A stretch of 64,000 nucleotides of DNA from Clostridiales bacterium (GTDB lineage: Bacteria; Bacillota; Clostridia; Christensenellales; Aristaeellaceae). Of the stretch, positions 23,340 through 32,782 are shown one piece after another. Where the stretch lies: the NCBI GenBank assembly GCA_004554085.1, contig SFNY01000024.1:27428-91427 (forward strand), written 5' to 3'. A model generated the notes under the pieces. The model was given only the letters and a program-made list of their open reading frames with translations. It made no database searches and was not told the DNA's origin. The stretch's first letter is position 1. Every line of letters begins with the position of its first letter. A program made the position numbers and the translations under genes.

Positions 23340-24929
23340 TCAGTTGAACTGTGCGTACTCGAAGAAGATGTGGCCGATGGGGTTCTTCACCACGCCGGTG
23401 ATCTCCGGCTTGACGAGGTAATCGTCCACCATGGTGTACATGGGCATGCCGGGCATCTGGTCGCAGATGTACTGCTCGGCGGCGATCAGGGCAGCCTCGC
23501 GCTCAGCGGGATCCAGGATGGAGCTGGCGCTCATGACCATCTCGTCGTACACCGGATCGTCCCAGCCGTTCTCGGAGCAGTTGGAGCCGGACACCCAGAC
23601 CTTCAGGTTCGCGGAGGGATCGAGGTAGTCGCAGGTGAAGCCGTTGCGGCCGACGGAGAAGTTGCCGTTGGCGAGCTCGCTCCAGTAGGTGGAGGACTCG
23701 TAGGTGGTGATGGTGTACTCGATTCCCAGATTGGCCTTCCACATTTCGCCGATGATCTGCGCCATGAGCTTCTGCTCATCGGTGTTCTGGCAGACGATCT
23801 CCACGGTGGGGAAGCCCTCGCCGTTCGGATAGCCGGCGTCGGCCATCAGCTGCTGCGCCAGCGCCACGTCCTCGCCGAACATGTCGCCTGCAACGGAGCG
23901 GTAGGTGCCGTCGGTGGTGAGGGAGGGTTGGGAGGAGGGGATGAAGCCGAAGGACGGCTGCTCAGCCTTGAGCATGCAGGCGTCCAGAATCTGCTGACGG
24001 TTAATTGCATAGGCGAAGGCCTTGCGCACGTTGGGATCGGAGAACTCCGGCAGCTGGCAGTTGAAGTCCCAGTACTGGATGCCGATGCGGTTGACGGCGA
24101 CGTACTCGTCGGTCGCGCCGTACTGGTCGCGGGCGTTGGAGCTCAGGTCGTCGGCAACGTTCAGGTCGCCGTTGTTGTAGGAGACCAGCACGGAGTTGGA
24201 GTCGGCGATGATGTAGTAGATGACCTCGTCGACCTGCACCGCGTCTGCGTCATAGTAGTTGGGGTTCTTGCTCATGACGATCTTGTCCAGGGAGGAGTAC
24301 TCGGTGAGCATGAACGGGCCGTTGGAGACGTAGGTCTCAACGTTCTTGGTCCACGGATCGCCCTCGGCCTCGACCACGTCCTTCTTGGTGGGGAAGAACA
24401 CGGTGGTGGCGGTCAGGGACGGCAGCCAGGGGGCGTAGAAGGCGGTCTCAACCTCCAGGGTCAGTTCGTCGGTGGCCTTGACACCGACCTCATCGGCGGT
24501 GCAGGCGCCCTCGTTGAACTCCTGGGCGTTCTTGATGACCCACATGTCGCTGGCGGCGCCGGAGCCGACCTCGGGATCCATGACGCGCTTCCAGGCGTAC
24601 TCGAAGTCGTAGGCGGTCAGGTCGCTGCCGTCGGACCACTTCAGGCCTTCCTTCAGCTTGAAGGTGTAGTGCATGCCGTCCTCGGAGACCTCATAGCTCT
24701 CCGCGCAGGCGGGGATGAAGGTGGCGCCGTCCGGGCCCAGCTTGTACAGGCCCTGGAACAGGTTCTGCAGAACCACGGAGGAGCGGGAATAGGTGTTCAG
24801 GTTGGGATCCATCTGCTGGGGGTCGTCCGAGATGGAATACTTGATGACATTGCCTTCGGCGAGTGCAACAGACGCGCACATGGTGGCCATCAGTGCGAGG
24901 GCCATCAGCAGGGCAAGCATTTTCTTCAT
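23340..24929 (-). CDS. oppA: Oligopeptide ABC transporter substrate-binding protein (SBP family 5)
   Basis: A 529-aa secreted binding protein for peptides. Its signal peptide ends near SVALAEG; no convincing lipobox is visible, although CASVALAE carries a Cys. The SBP_bac_5 signature stretch runs LKEGLKWSDGSDLTAYDFEYAWKRV, with later landmarks GPFMLTEY, VRKAFAYAINRQ and NGFTCDYLDPSANL. I start at ATG 24929, 9 bp after AGGAGG; the frame extends upstream to 25007 but that part covers the promoter. It diverges from oppBCDF, with which it forms the importer. Confidence 0.92.
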   Translation of the reverse strand: MKKMLALLMALALMATMCASVALAEGNVIKYSISDDPQQMDPNLNTYSRSSVVLQNLFQGLYKLGPDGATFIPACAESYEVSEDGMHYTFKLKEGLKWSDGSDLTAYDFEYAWKRVMDPEVGSGAASDMWVIKNAQEFNEGACTADEVGVKATDELTLEVETAFYAPWLPSLTATTVFFPTKKDVVEAEGDPWTKNVETYVSNGPFMLTEYSSLDKIVMSKNPNYYDADAVQVDEVIYYIIADSNSVLVSYNNGDLNVADDLSSNARDQYGATDEYVAVNRIGIQYWDFNCQLPEFSDPNVRKAFAYAINRQQILDACMLKAEQPSFGFIPSSQPSLTTDGTYRSVAGDMFGEDVALAQQLMADAGYPNGEGFPTVEIVCQNTDEQKLMAQIIGEMWKANLGIEYTITTYESSTYWSELANGNFSVGRNGFTCDYLDPSANLKVWVSGSNCSENGWDDPVYDEMVMSASSILDPAEREAALIAAEQYICDQMPGMPMYTMVDDYLVKPEITGVVKNPIGHIFFEYAQFN

Positions 24930-24978
24930 GGAAATACGCCTCCTGAAAAGATTTTGGTCAGGAACAGACCATGAAACC

Positions 24979-25007
24979 ATCTTAACAGAAGCTGAAATGC
25001 AAGTCAA
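24979..25007 (-). promoter_or_regulatory. SigA promoter of oppA
   Basis: Minus-strand TTGACT (25002-25007), a 17-bp spacer and TAAGAT (24979-24984), about 50 bp upstream of the start. Confidence 0.65.
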
Positions 25008-25099
25008 GTTTTGATTGCAAAAATACCTCTGAAATTAACTCAAACAGGAAAAAATGAAGGAAAAACCTTCGGCTTAATGCAAAAATATCGTTCTAAGGT

Positions 25100-25128
25100 T
25101 TGCATTTTTCCGCGTTATAGTATACAAT
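25100..25128 (+). promoter_or_regulatory. SigA promoter of oppBCDF
   Basis: TTGCAT (25100-25105), a 17-bp spacer and TACAAT (25123-25128), about 58 bp upstream of oppB and divergent from the oppA promoter. Regulation of both arms from the 90-bp space between them is possible. Confidence 0.65.
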
Positions 25129-25185
25129 AGAAACATTATTATGCGGCTGAAAAAATTTTTCGGCGCAGAACCGGAGCGTGAAGCC

Positions 25186-26115
25186 ATGATTAAGTACATC
25201 TTGAAGCGCCTGCTCGCGGGCGTGCTCACCATCGTGGTGCTGATTACCGTCGCGTTCTTCCTGATGCACGCGATGCCCGGCAGTCCCTTCAGCCAGGAGG
25301 AGCAGAAGAAGCTGACGGAGGAGGGCCTGGCCCGCCTGAACGCGAAGTACGGCTTGGACAGGCCCGTCTGGGAGCAGTACATCACCTACTGGAAGGGGCT
25401 TCTGAAGTTTGACTTCGGCACCTCCTTCAAAAAGCCGGATACCACCGTCAACGAGATCATCTTCAGCCACTTCCCGACCTCCGCGAAGGTGGGCGGCGTT
25501 GCGATTCTGGTGTCGCTGCTGATCGGCATCCCCCTGGGCATGGCCGCGGCGCTGCACCGGGGCAAGGGCATCGACTGGTTCTGCATGGTGTTCGCCACCA
25601 TCGGCATCTCCGCGCCGGTGTTCGTCATCTCGGTGCTGCTGATGTACCTGTTCTGCAGCGCCATCCCCATACTGCCGAACTTCGGGCTGAACGGCTGGAA
25701 GAACTACATCCTGCCGGTGGCGTGCCTGTCGTTCAGCCCCATCGCCTACATCGCGCGCCAGACCCGATCCTCCATGCTGGACGCCATGGGTCAGGATTAC
25801 ATCCGCACCGCCCGGGCGAAGGGCGTTTCGGAGTTCAAGGTCGTGGCCAAGCATGCGCTGAAGAACGCGCTCACGCCGGTCATCACCTACCTGGGCACGC
25901 TGATCGCCAGCCTGCTGACCGGTTCCTTCGTGGTGGAGCGCCTGTTCTCCATCTCCGGCATCGGCCGCTACTTCGTCCAGTCCATCTCGGACCGCGACTA
26001 TACAATGATCATGGGCATCACCATCTTCTTCGGCATCTTCGTCGTCATCTGCAACCTGATCGCCGACATCATGCTGGCCATCATCGACCCGCGCGTCAAG
26101 CTCACCAATCAGTAA
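25186..26115 (+). CDS. oppB: Oligopeptide ABC transporter permease OppB
   Basis: A 309-aa inner-membrane permease, six spans. The N-terminal family motif is MIKYILKRLLAGVLTIVVL with HAMPGSPF after the first helix, and the EAA loop reads DYIRTARAKGVSEFKVVAKHALKNAL. The start is ATG 25186 behind GGAG; an earlier ATG at 25141 is in frame but lacks a ribosome site and homology. First gene of oppB-oppC-oppD-oppF, 13 bp before oppC. Confidence 0.93.
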   Translation: MIKYILKRLLAGVLTIVVLITVAFFLMHAMPGSPFSQEEQKKLTEEGLARLNAKYGLDRPVWEQYITYWKGLLKFDFGTSFKKPDTTVNEIIFSHFPTSAKVGGVAILVSLLIGIPLGMAAALHRGKGIDWFCMVFATIGISAPVFVISVLLMYLFCSAIPILPNFGLNGWKNYILPVACLSFSPIAYIARQTRSSMLDAMGQDYIRTARAKGVSEFKVVAKHALKNALTPVITYLGTLIASLLTGSFVVERLFSISGIGRYFVQSISDRDYTMIMGITIFFGIFVVICNLIADIMLAIIDPRVKLTNQ

Positions 26116-26128
26116 GGAGGTTCGTCTT

Positions 26129-27118
26129 ATGGGAAAAGCAAGTAAGAAATTCGCGCCCATCCCCGCGGACGCGCTCTCCAATTCCATCTCCCCGGAGGAT
26201 TACGCTGCGCTGGACGCGGACATGTTCGACATGAACGCCGCAGCCGAGGACAGCTCCGAAAAGATCGTCCGCGAGAGCACGACCTACTGGCACGACGTCT
26301 GGAAGCGCTTTCGCCGGGACCCGCTGGCCATCTTCGGCCTGTGCGTGATTCTTGCGATGGCGGTGGCCTGCATCTTCGTGCCGATGTTCTCCCCGTACAC
26401 CTACTCCGGCATGGATCTGACCAACATGAACGCCGGCCCGTCGCTGGCACATCCCTGCGGCACCGACCAGATGGGCCGCGACCTGTTCATCCGCATCATG
26501 TACGGCGCGCGCATCTCGCTGTCCATCGGCGTGGTTGCCGCGGCGATCAACTTCCTGATCGGCGTGGTCTACGGCGGCGTCGCCGGCTACATCGGCGGCA
26601 AGGTGGACATGGTGATGATGCGCATCGTGGACATCCTGATCGCGCTGCCCAGCATGCTCTACACGGTGCTGATCATGCTGGTGCTGGGCTCCAGCGTGGG
26701 CACGGTCATCCTGGCGCTGTGCTTCACCTCCTGGATCGGCACCGCCCGCATCGTGCGCAGCGAGGTCATGCGCCTGAAGCACTCCGAGTACGTGCTGGCG
26801 GCGCGGCTGTCCGGCGCGAAGTTCTGGAACCTGCTGGTCTCCCACCTGATCCCCAACGCCATGGGCCCGATCATCGTCTCCACCGCGTTCCTGATCCCCA
26901 GCGCGATTTTCTCCGAGGCCTTCCTGTCCTTCCTGGGCATCGGCATTCAGGCCCCGATGGCGAGCTGGGGCACGCTGGCAAACGATGCGCAGAGCACCCT
27001 GATGACCTATCCCCATCAGATGATCTTCCCGGTGCTTGCGATTTGCATCACCATGTTCTCGTTCAATTTTATCGGTGACGGCCTGCGCGACGCGCTCGAT
27101 CCGAAGCTGAAGAAGTGA
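26129..27118 (+). CDS. oppC: Oligopeptide ABC transporter permease OppC
   Basis: A 329-aa permease with the long N-terminal cytosolic stretch typical of OppC (about 65 residues) before TM1 (LAIFGLCVILAMAVACIFV), then HPCGTDQMGRDLFIRIMYGARISLSIG and the EAA loop EYVLAARLSGAKFWNLLVSHLIPNA. The ribosome site AAGGAGG lies before the ATG. Its stop overlaps a GTG belonging to an extended oppD frame, which shows tight coupling with the ATPase genes. Confidence 0.93.
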   Translation: MGKASKKFAPIPADALSNSISPEDYAALDADMFDMNAAAEDSSEKIVRESTTYWHDVWKRFRRDPLAIFGLCVILAMAVACIFVPMFSPYTYSGMDLTNMNAGPSLAHPCGTDQMGRDLFIRIMYGARISLSIGVVAAAINFLIGVVYGGVAGYIGGKVDMVMMRIVDILIALPSMLYTVLIMLVLGSSVGTVILALCFTSWIGTARIVRSEVMRLKHSEYVLAARLSGAKFWNLLVSHLIPNAMGPIIVSTAFLIPSAIFSEAFLSFLGIGIQAPMASWGTLANDAQSTLMTYPHQMIFPVLAICITMFSFNFIGDGLRDALDPKLKK

Positions 27119-27129
27119 GGAGGCGCAGC

Positions 27130-28125
<996 letters not shown>

Positions 28126-28128
28126 TCC

Positions 28129-29100
28129 ATGCAGAAGCAGGAAGCCATGATTTCAGTCCGCAATCTGAAGATGTATTTCCCGGTGGGCGGCTCCCTCTTT
28201 GAGAAGAGAAAGACGCTCAAGGCCGTGGACGACGTCAGCTTCGACCTCTACCCGGGCGAGACCTTCGGCCTGGTGGGCGAGTCCGGCTGCGGAAAGACCA
28301 CCGTCGGCCGCACCATCGTGCGCCTGTACCAGCCCACGGCGGGCCAGATTCTGCTGGACGGCATGGACATCGCGCCCCTTACTGAAAAGGAGGTGCTGCC
28401 CTACCGCAGCCGCATGCAGATGATCTTCCAGGATCCCTACGCGTCGCTGAACCCCCGCATGACCGTCGCCAGCATCGTCGGCGAGCCGCTGCGCTACCAG
28501 GGCATGAGCACCAGGGACATCGACGACCGCGTGCGTGAGCTGGTGGAGTGCGTGGGCCTGAAGGAGGACCACCTCAACCGCTATCCCCACGAGTTCTCCG
28601 GCGGTCAGCGCCAGCGCATCGGCATCGCCCGCGCACTGGCCAGCAAGCCGGACTTCATCGTCTGCGACGAGCCGATCTCTGCGCTGGACGTGTCCATTCA
28701 GGCGCAGATCATCAACATGCTGGAGGAGCTGCAGGCGCGCTTCGGCATGACCTACCTGTTCGTCTCCCATGACCTTTCTATGGTGCGTCACATTTCCAAG
28801 CGCGTGGCGGTGATGTACCTGGGTCACATCGTGGAGATGGCGCCGGTCAACGAGCTCTACGCCAACATGCTGCACCCCTACACCAAGGCGCTGATGTCCG
28901 CGGTGCCCATCGCCGATCCCGACGCGGCGGAGAAATCCAAGCGCATCGTGCTCCAGGGCGACGTGCCCCAGCCCATCAATCCGCCCAGCGGCTGTCCTTT
29001 CCGCACCCGCTGTCCCTATGCGGACAAGGGCTGCGCCGAGCAGATTCCGGAGCTAAAAGACATGGGCGGCGGCCACATGGTCGCCTGTCACAAAGTATGA
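28129..29100 (+). CDS. oppF: Oligopeptide ABC transporter ATPase OppF
   Basis: A 323-aa partner ATPase of OppD. Walker A GESGCGKTT, signature FSGGQRQRIGIA, Walker B FIVCDEPISALD and switch FVSHDLSM are all intact. The C-terminal Cys motif reads GCPFRTRCPYADKGC. It starts 3 bp after oppD and is followed 20 bp later by alr, so the racemase is probably on the same transcript. Confidence 0.93.
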   Translation: MQKQEAMISVRNLKMYFPVGGSLFEKRKTLKAVDDVSFDLYPGETFGLVGESGCGKTTVGRTIVRLYQPTAGQILLDGMDIAPLTEKEVLPYRSRMQMIFQDPYASLNPRMTVASIVGEPLRYQGMSTRDIDDRVRELVECVGLKEDHLNRYPHEFSGGQRQRIGIARALASKPDFIVCDEPISALDVSIQAQIINMLEELQARFGMTYLFVSHDLSMVRHISKRVAVMYLGHIVEMAPVNELYANMLHPYTKALMSAVPIADPDAAEKSKRIVLQGDVPQPINPPSGCPFRTRCPYADKGCAEQIPELKDMGGGHMVACHKV

Positions 29101-29120
29101 TGATTCGGAGATAGGTGAAA

Positions 29121-30251
29121 ATGACTTACGAAGATGCGATCTCCCGCTGCTGGCTGGAGGTGGACCTGGACGCGATCCGGGAAAACTACCGCGCGGCCTG
29201 TGCAATGGTGGGGGAAGGCGCGCAGATCATACCGGTGCTCAAGGCCAACGCCTACGGCATGAACGCCGTGGAGGTGGCCGGGGCACTGAAGACCGAGGGC
29301 GCGAAGCTGTTCGCCGTGGCCAGCTCCGACGAGGCCGAGCAGCTGCTCCGGGAGATTCCCGGGATCGAGGTGCTGGTCATGGGGCTGGTGGGCGAGGGCG
29401 CGCTGCGCCGCTTGATCGCCCGGAATATGCCCATCACCCTGTTCTCCGAGCGTCAGGGTGAGAAAATCGCGCGGATTGCCGCCGAGCTGGGCGCTGTCGC
29501 CCGGGTGCATTTGAAGGTGGACACCGGCCTGCATCGCCTGGGCCTGGAGCCGGAGCGCGCGGCGGAATATGTGGAAAGGCTCTGTGCGGGCGGTAACGTG
29601 TGCGTGTGCGGGCTGTTTACCCACCTGGCCATTCACACCGCCGAGATGGATCGCATACAGGTGGAGAAGCTGACTGTGGTGCGGGACGCGCTGGCGCAGC
29701 GGGGCATCGAGGTTCCGCTGACCCATGCGGTGGACAGCATCGGCATGGTGCGCTACCCCGAGTCCCATCTGGACGGCGCGCGGGTGGGCGCATGGCTCTA
29801 CGGCGTCACGCCCCGTCGGGCTCCGAAGCCGAGCCGCTGCGTGGGCCGCTTCGTGGCGCGCATCGCCCAGCTGCGAAGGGTCGCAAAGGGCGAGCTGATC
29901 GGCTATGACGACGACCATCCGCTTCAGCGCGACAGCCTCATCGCTACCATCAGCGCCGGCTACATCGACGGCACGCCCCGCGTGGGCGAGGACTGGCAGG
30001 TGGAGATCCGGGGTCGGCGTGCAAACGTGATCGGCATCGCCTGCATGGACCAGCTGATGGCGGATGTGACGGATATCCCGGATGTTAACGAGGGCGACGA
30101 GGTCGTATTTGTCGGCGGCGGCATCGACGTGGAGGAGTATTCGAAGATGGGCCGCTTCAATCACAACGAGGCATGGGCGCGCATCGGGCGGCGCGTGCCC
30201 CGCATCTTCTATGAAAGTGGAAAGCCCGTGCGCGTGCGCGCGGAGCTGTGA
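29121..30251 (+). CDS. alr: Alanine racemase
   Basis: A 376-aa PLP-dependent fold-III racemase that interconverts L- and D-Ala (or a related amino acid). The PLP Lys lies in PVLKANAYGMN near residue 40, the catalytic Tyr in ISAGYIDGTPR, and the substrate loop in GIACMDQLMADVT. Length is normal. I start at ATG 29121, 10 bases after GGAG; GTG 29115 is in frame but too close to that site. Placed between a peptide importer and an M20 amidohydrolase, it may serve uptake of D-Ala-containing (muro)peptides rather than, or as well as, wall synthesis. Confidence 0.9.
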   Translation: MTYEDAISRCWLEVDLDAIRENYRAACAMVGEGAQIIPVLKANAYGMNAVEVAGALKTEGAKLFAVASSDEAEQLLREIPGIEVLVMGLVGEGALRRLIARNMPITLFSERQGEKIARIAAELGAVARVHLKVDTGLHRLGLEPERAAEYVERLCAGGNVCVCGLFTHLAIHTAEMDRIQVEKLTVVRDALAQRGIEVPLTHAVDSIGMVRYPESHLDGARVGAWLYGVTPRRAPKPSRCVGRFVARIAQLRRVAKGELIGYDDDHPLQRDSLIATISAGYIDGTPRVGEDWQVEIRGRRANVIGIACMDQLMADVTDIPDVNEGDEVVFVGGGIDVEEYSKMGRFNHNEAWARIGRRVPRIFYESGKPVRVRAEL

Positions 30252-30262
30252 GGACGAGAACA

Positions 30263-31447
30263 ATGAACCGTGAAGAGCTGCAGAAGCTGGTGGAGGCGAA
30301 CTATGCGTGGACGGTGGAAAAGCGCCGCGCATTGCATCGCATCCCGGAGGAAGGCTTCCGCGAATTCAAGACGCAGCAATTGATCTGCGAGACACTGGAA
30401 GAACTGAAGATTCCCTACACCATCGAAAAGACCTGGGTGGTTGGGCTGATCGAGGGCGCGCAGCCGGGCCGCTGCATCGGTCTGCGCGCGGACATCGACG
30501 CGCTGCCGCTGACGGAGCCGGTGGGCTGTCCCTTCCGATCCACCCACGAGGGCTGGATGCACGCCTGCGGCCACGATGTGCACACGGCGATTCAGCTGGG
30601 CGTGGCGAAGATGTTTTCGGAGATGCGCGACAGGCTGCACGGCAGCGTGAAGCTGCTGTTCCAGCCCGCAGAAGAGACCACCGGCGGCGCGCTGCCGATG
30701 GTGAAGGCGGGCGTGCTGGAGAACCCCCACGTGGACGCGTGCTACGGTCTGCATGTGCAGCCGTACCTGCCGCTGGGCACGGTGGAGACCCGCCACGGCG
30801 CGCTCAACGCCGCCTGCGACGAGCTGGAGCTGGACGTGTGGGGCAAGGGGGGCCATGCGGCCTACCCGGAGAACAGCGTGGACGCCATCGTCTGCACCGC
30901 GCAGATCGTATCGACGCTGCAAACGCTGGTCTCCCGCAACGTCTCTCCGCTGAACAGCATGGTGCTGACCTTCGGCACCATCGAGGGCGGCAAGGCCAAC
31001 AACGTGATCTGCAACCACGTGCACATGCGCGGCACGCTGCGCACGGTGGATCCCAAGCTGCGCACCTTCGCGCACCGGCGCATCCGGGAGATCGCCCAGA
31101 GCGTGGCCATGGCCTTCGGCGCGACCGCCGAGGTGAAGGTGCTGGACGGCTACAGCGTACTGGTCAACCACGAGCGCGAGACCGATCTGGTGCTGGATGT
31201 GGCGCAGGAGCTCTTCGGCAGGGGCCATGTGAAGATGAAGCTCGCGCCCAGCATGGGCGGCGAGGACTTCTCCTTCTTCACAGAGAAGGTGCCCGGCGCG
31301 TTCTACCACATCGGCTGCTCGCCCATCGACCGCATGCCGGCCCCGGCGCTGCACAGCCAGCACTTCTGCGCGGACGAGCGCTGCATCCATCAGGGCCTGA
31401 TGATGCAGATGGGCATTGTGCTGACGGAGACGGGAACAGAGCTATAA
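30263..31447 (+). CDS. M20-family amidohydrolase (hippurate/N-acyl-amino-acid hydrolase type)
   Basis: A 394-aa dizinc amidohydrolase of the M20D group. Metal ligands and catalytic residues sit in MHACGHDVHTA (about 93-103), PAEETTGG (catalytic Glu, about 133) and ELDVWGKGGHAAYPE at the lid domain; the late His lies in ALHSQHF. The N-terminal RRALHRIPEEGFREF is the family start. Substrates in the group are N-acyl amino acids or indole-acetyl conjugates; here, after Opp and Alr, deacylation of imported peptides is a fair guess. I use ATG 30263 (GAGGACGAG upstream); GTG 30248 overlaps the alr stop. Confidence 0.88.
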   Translation: MNREELQKLVEANYAWTVEKRRALHRIPEEGFREFKTQQLICETLEELKIPYTIEKTWVVGLIEGAQPGRCIGLRADIDALPLTEPVGCPFRSTHEGWMHACGHDVHTAIQLGVAKMFSEMRDRLHGSVKLLFQPAEETTGGALPMVKAGVLENPHVDACYGLHVQPYLPLGTVETRHGALNAACDELELDVWGKGGHAAYPENSVDAIVCTAQIVSTLQTLVSRNVSPLNSMVLTFGTIEGGKANNVICNHVHMRGTLRTVDPKLRTFAHRRIREIAQSVAMAFGATAEVKVLDGYSVLVNHERETDLVLDVAQELFGRGHVKMKLAPSMGGEDFSFFTEKVPGAFYHIGCSPIDRMPAPALHSQHFCADERCIHQGLMMQMGIVLTETGTEL

Positions 31448-31455
31448 AAAGAAGG

Positions 31456-31579
31456 GGCTGCCTCAAAACGGGAAGAATGCTTTGGGACAGCCACAGCACA
31501 GATGTAGGGCGGGGTGCCTTCACCCCGCCGCGTAAAAGTGAGGCTGCCTCAAAACGACAAATCGTTTTGAGACAGCCTC
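31456..31579. repeat. Three-hairpin intergenic element, outer two being copies of each other
   Basis: The right hairpin (31540-31579) pairs GAGGCTG-C-CTCAAAACG with CGTTTTGAG-A-CAGCCTC around a 6-nt loop. The left one (about 31456-31492) repeats GGCTGCCTCAAAACG and GGACAGCC but is decayed in the loop side. Between them GGCGGGGTG-CCTT-CACCCCGCC forms a third perfect 9-bp hairpin. The right hairpin followed by TTTCG can end the M20 transcript. I recall similar elements between genes of gut Firmicutes, but have not searched. Confidence 0.6.
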
Positions 31580-31592
31580 TTTCGTATGATTC

Positions 31593-32249
31593 TTACTCCA
31601 GGTGCAGCAGGTTGAAGTCGAAGGCCTTGGAGATGGGCACCCAGTACATGGCGTAGTGCTCGTCGTAGCCGGTGCGCACGCCGTGGCGGTTGACGTACTC
31701 GGCGCAGATTTCGCTGCCGGGAACCACCTCGCGGATGTCGGGGCGCACGGCGGGGTTCATGCTGTCGCGGCTGGAGTCGATGATCAGGATCTGGCGCTCG
31801 CCGTCCTGCACGCGGTGGTCCAGGATGGCCACGATGTGGCCCACGCGCAGGTCGGTCAGGGCGTAGCCGCCGGCCTCCAGGGTGTTCCACAGCGCCTCGT
31901 GATCGTTGAGCAGACCGTCCATGTCGTATCTCAGGCCGTATTTGGCCAGTCTGCCGTCCTCCTGCATGGCCTTGAGCAGCATCGGGCGGTCGGTGCCGTC
32001 GTCGCCGCGTCCGCCGGTGCGGCAGGAGAAGGCCGCCAGTTCGTCGGGATCGATCTTCTCGCCCGTGGCCCAGTCGATCAGGTGGCACACGGAGAAGATG
32101 CCGCAGCCTGCGTCGTGCAGGTTGTCGTTTTCTTCGCGCGGGATGCCCGGATAGCCATAATAGGCGGTCCACTCCGGGCAGCTCTGGTTCAGCAGCCGCA
32201 GCTCGCGGCCCTGATAATTGAACATTTTCGTCTTTCCGGTGTATTCCAT
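31593..32249 (-). CDS. C39/papain-like cysteine peptidase-fold protein, non-secreted
   Basis: A 218-aa protein with the landmarks of a C39-like thiol peptidase fold: Cys in DAGCGIFSVCHLIDWATGE (about residue 49), His in RVGHIVAILDH and Asp/Asn-region in ILIIDSSRDSMN. No signal peptide is seen, so it should be cytoplasmic. I start at ATG 32249 after AAAGGCAG; a frame to 32288 lacks a ribosome site. The substrate is unknown. A cobalamin riboswitch lies about 260 bp upstream on the same strand with nothing else coding between, so it looks B12-controlled, which I cannot explain from known B12 genes. Confidence 0.7.
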   Translation of the reverse strand: MEYTGKTKMFNYQGRELRLLNQSCPEWTAYYGYPGIPREENDNLHDAGCGIFSVCHLIDWATGEKIDPDELAAFSCRTGGRGDDGTDRPMLLKAMQEDGRLAKYGLRYDMDGLLNDHEALWNTLEAGGYALTDLRVGHIVAILDHRVQDGERQILIIDSSRDSMNPAVRPDIREVVPGSEICAEYVNRHGVRTGYDEHYAMYWVPISKAFDFNLLHLE

Positions 32250-32294
32250 AATAATCTGCCTTTCGTTTCGAGAGATTTGCGACTGCATAAGAAC

Positions 32295-32326
32295 AGCCGG
32301 CTATACAGGCCCATGTACAGCCGGCT
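32295..32326 (-). terminator. Hairpin between the cobalamin riboswitch and the C39-like gene
   Basis: A 13-bp stem with one mismatch (minus strand AGCCGGCTGTACA / TGTATAGCCGGCT) followed by GTTCTTATGC. It could be the expression-platform terminator, although the U-tract is poor and it lies about 180 nt after the aptamer. Confidence 0.45.
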
Positions 32327-32508
32327 TCGCATGACCGCGGAGCCGGTTGACCGCATCGGGGGATTTGATGCGGCAAACGCACTGCGGACAGAAAAACAGG
32401 ATCTATCAGATTCTTCGCCGATACATCCCGCTGAAACTGCCTCGCCGCTGTGCGCCGAAACCGGAACATATCCTTCTTTGATACCGAAGAAAGCAATACG
32501 CGATCCAT

Positions 32509-32655
32509 GGGCAGGTTTTCTGACTCGGCTTCCAGGCCCCGCGCGCCTTCTCGACCGTCGTCAATGGCATCTGCGCGGCGCTCCACCTCACAGCAGCGGT
32601 CCTGTTGGAGATTCGCACTCCATTCCCTCGCGCCCCGATGGGGTTCACCCGTGGA
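32509..32655 (-). promoter_or_regulatory. Cobalamin (B12) riboswitch
   Basis: Read on the minus strand the aptamer core is clear: GGGTGAACCCCATC, then GGGAATGGAGTGCGAATC, CAACAGGACCGCTGCTGTGA, GCCATTG (the conserved GCCACTG box), GAGAAGGC, and GGAAGCCGAGTCAG followed by AAACCTGCCC. The order and spacing match the RF00174 class as I know it. It binds adenosyl- or other cobalamins to repress downstream expression. Its own promoter (TTTACA 32705-32710, 17 bp, TATAAT 32682-32687) reads away from the cobT operon and towards the C39-like gene. Confidence 0.9.
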
Positions 32656-32681
32656 TTTCCGATATTCTGTTTTCGCCTTGT

Positions 32682-32710
32682 ATTATAACACGTTCCATCC
32701 CCTTTGTAAA
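32682..32710 (-). promoter_or_regulatory. SigA promoter of the riboswitch transcript
   Basis: Minus-strand TTTACA (32705-32710), a 17-bp spacer and perfect TATAAT (32682-32687). Transcription should start about 20 nt upstream of the aptamer. Confidence 0.75.
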
Positions 32711-32722
32711 GGACTGATTTGC

Positions 32723-32751
32723 TTGAAGTTCACGTGCACGTGTGGTATAAT
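32723..32751 (+). promoter_or_regulatory. SigA promoter of the cobamide operon with a palindrome in its spacer
   Basis: TTGAAG (32723-32728), a 17-bp spacer and TATAAT (32746-32751). The spacer holds the perfect 12-bp palindrome CACGTGCACGTG (32731-32742), a good candidate operator for an unknown regulator because bound protein would block polymerase. Confidence 0.75.
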
Positions 32752-32782
32752 TTCTCTTGATAATTTGCAGATGGAGGCAGAG

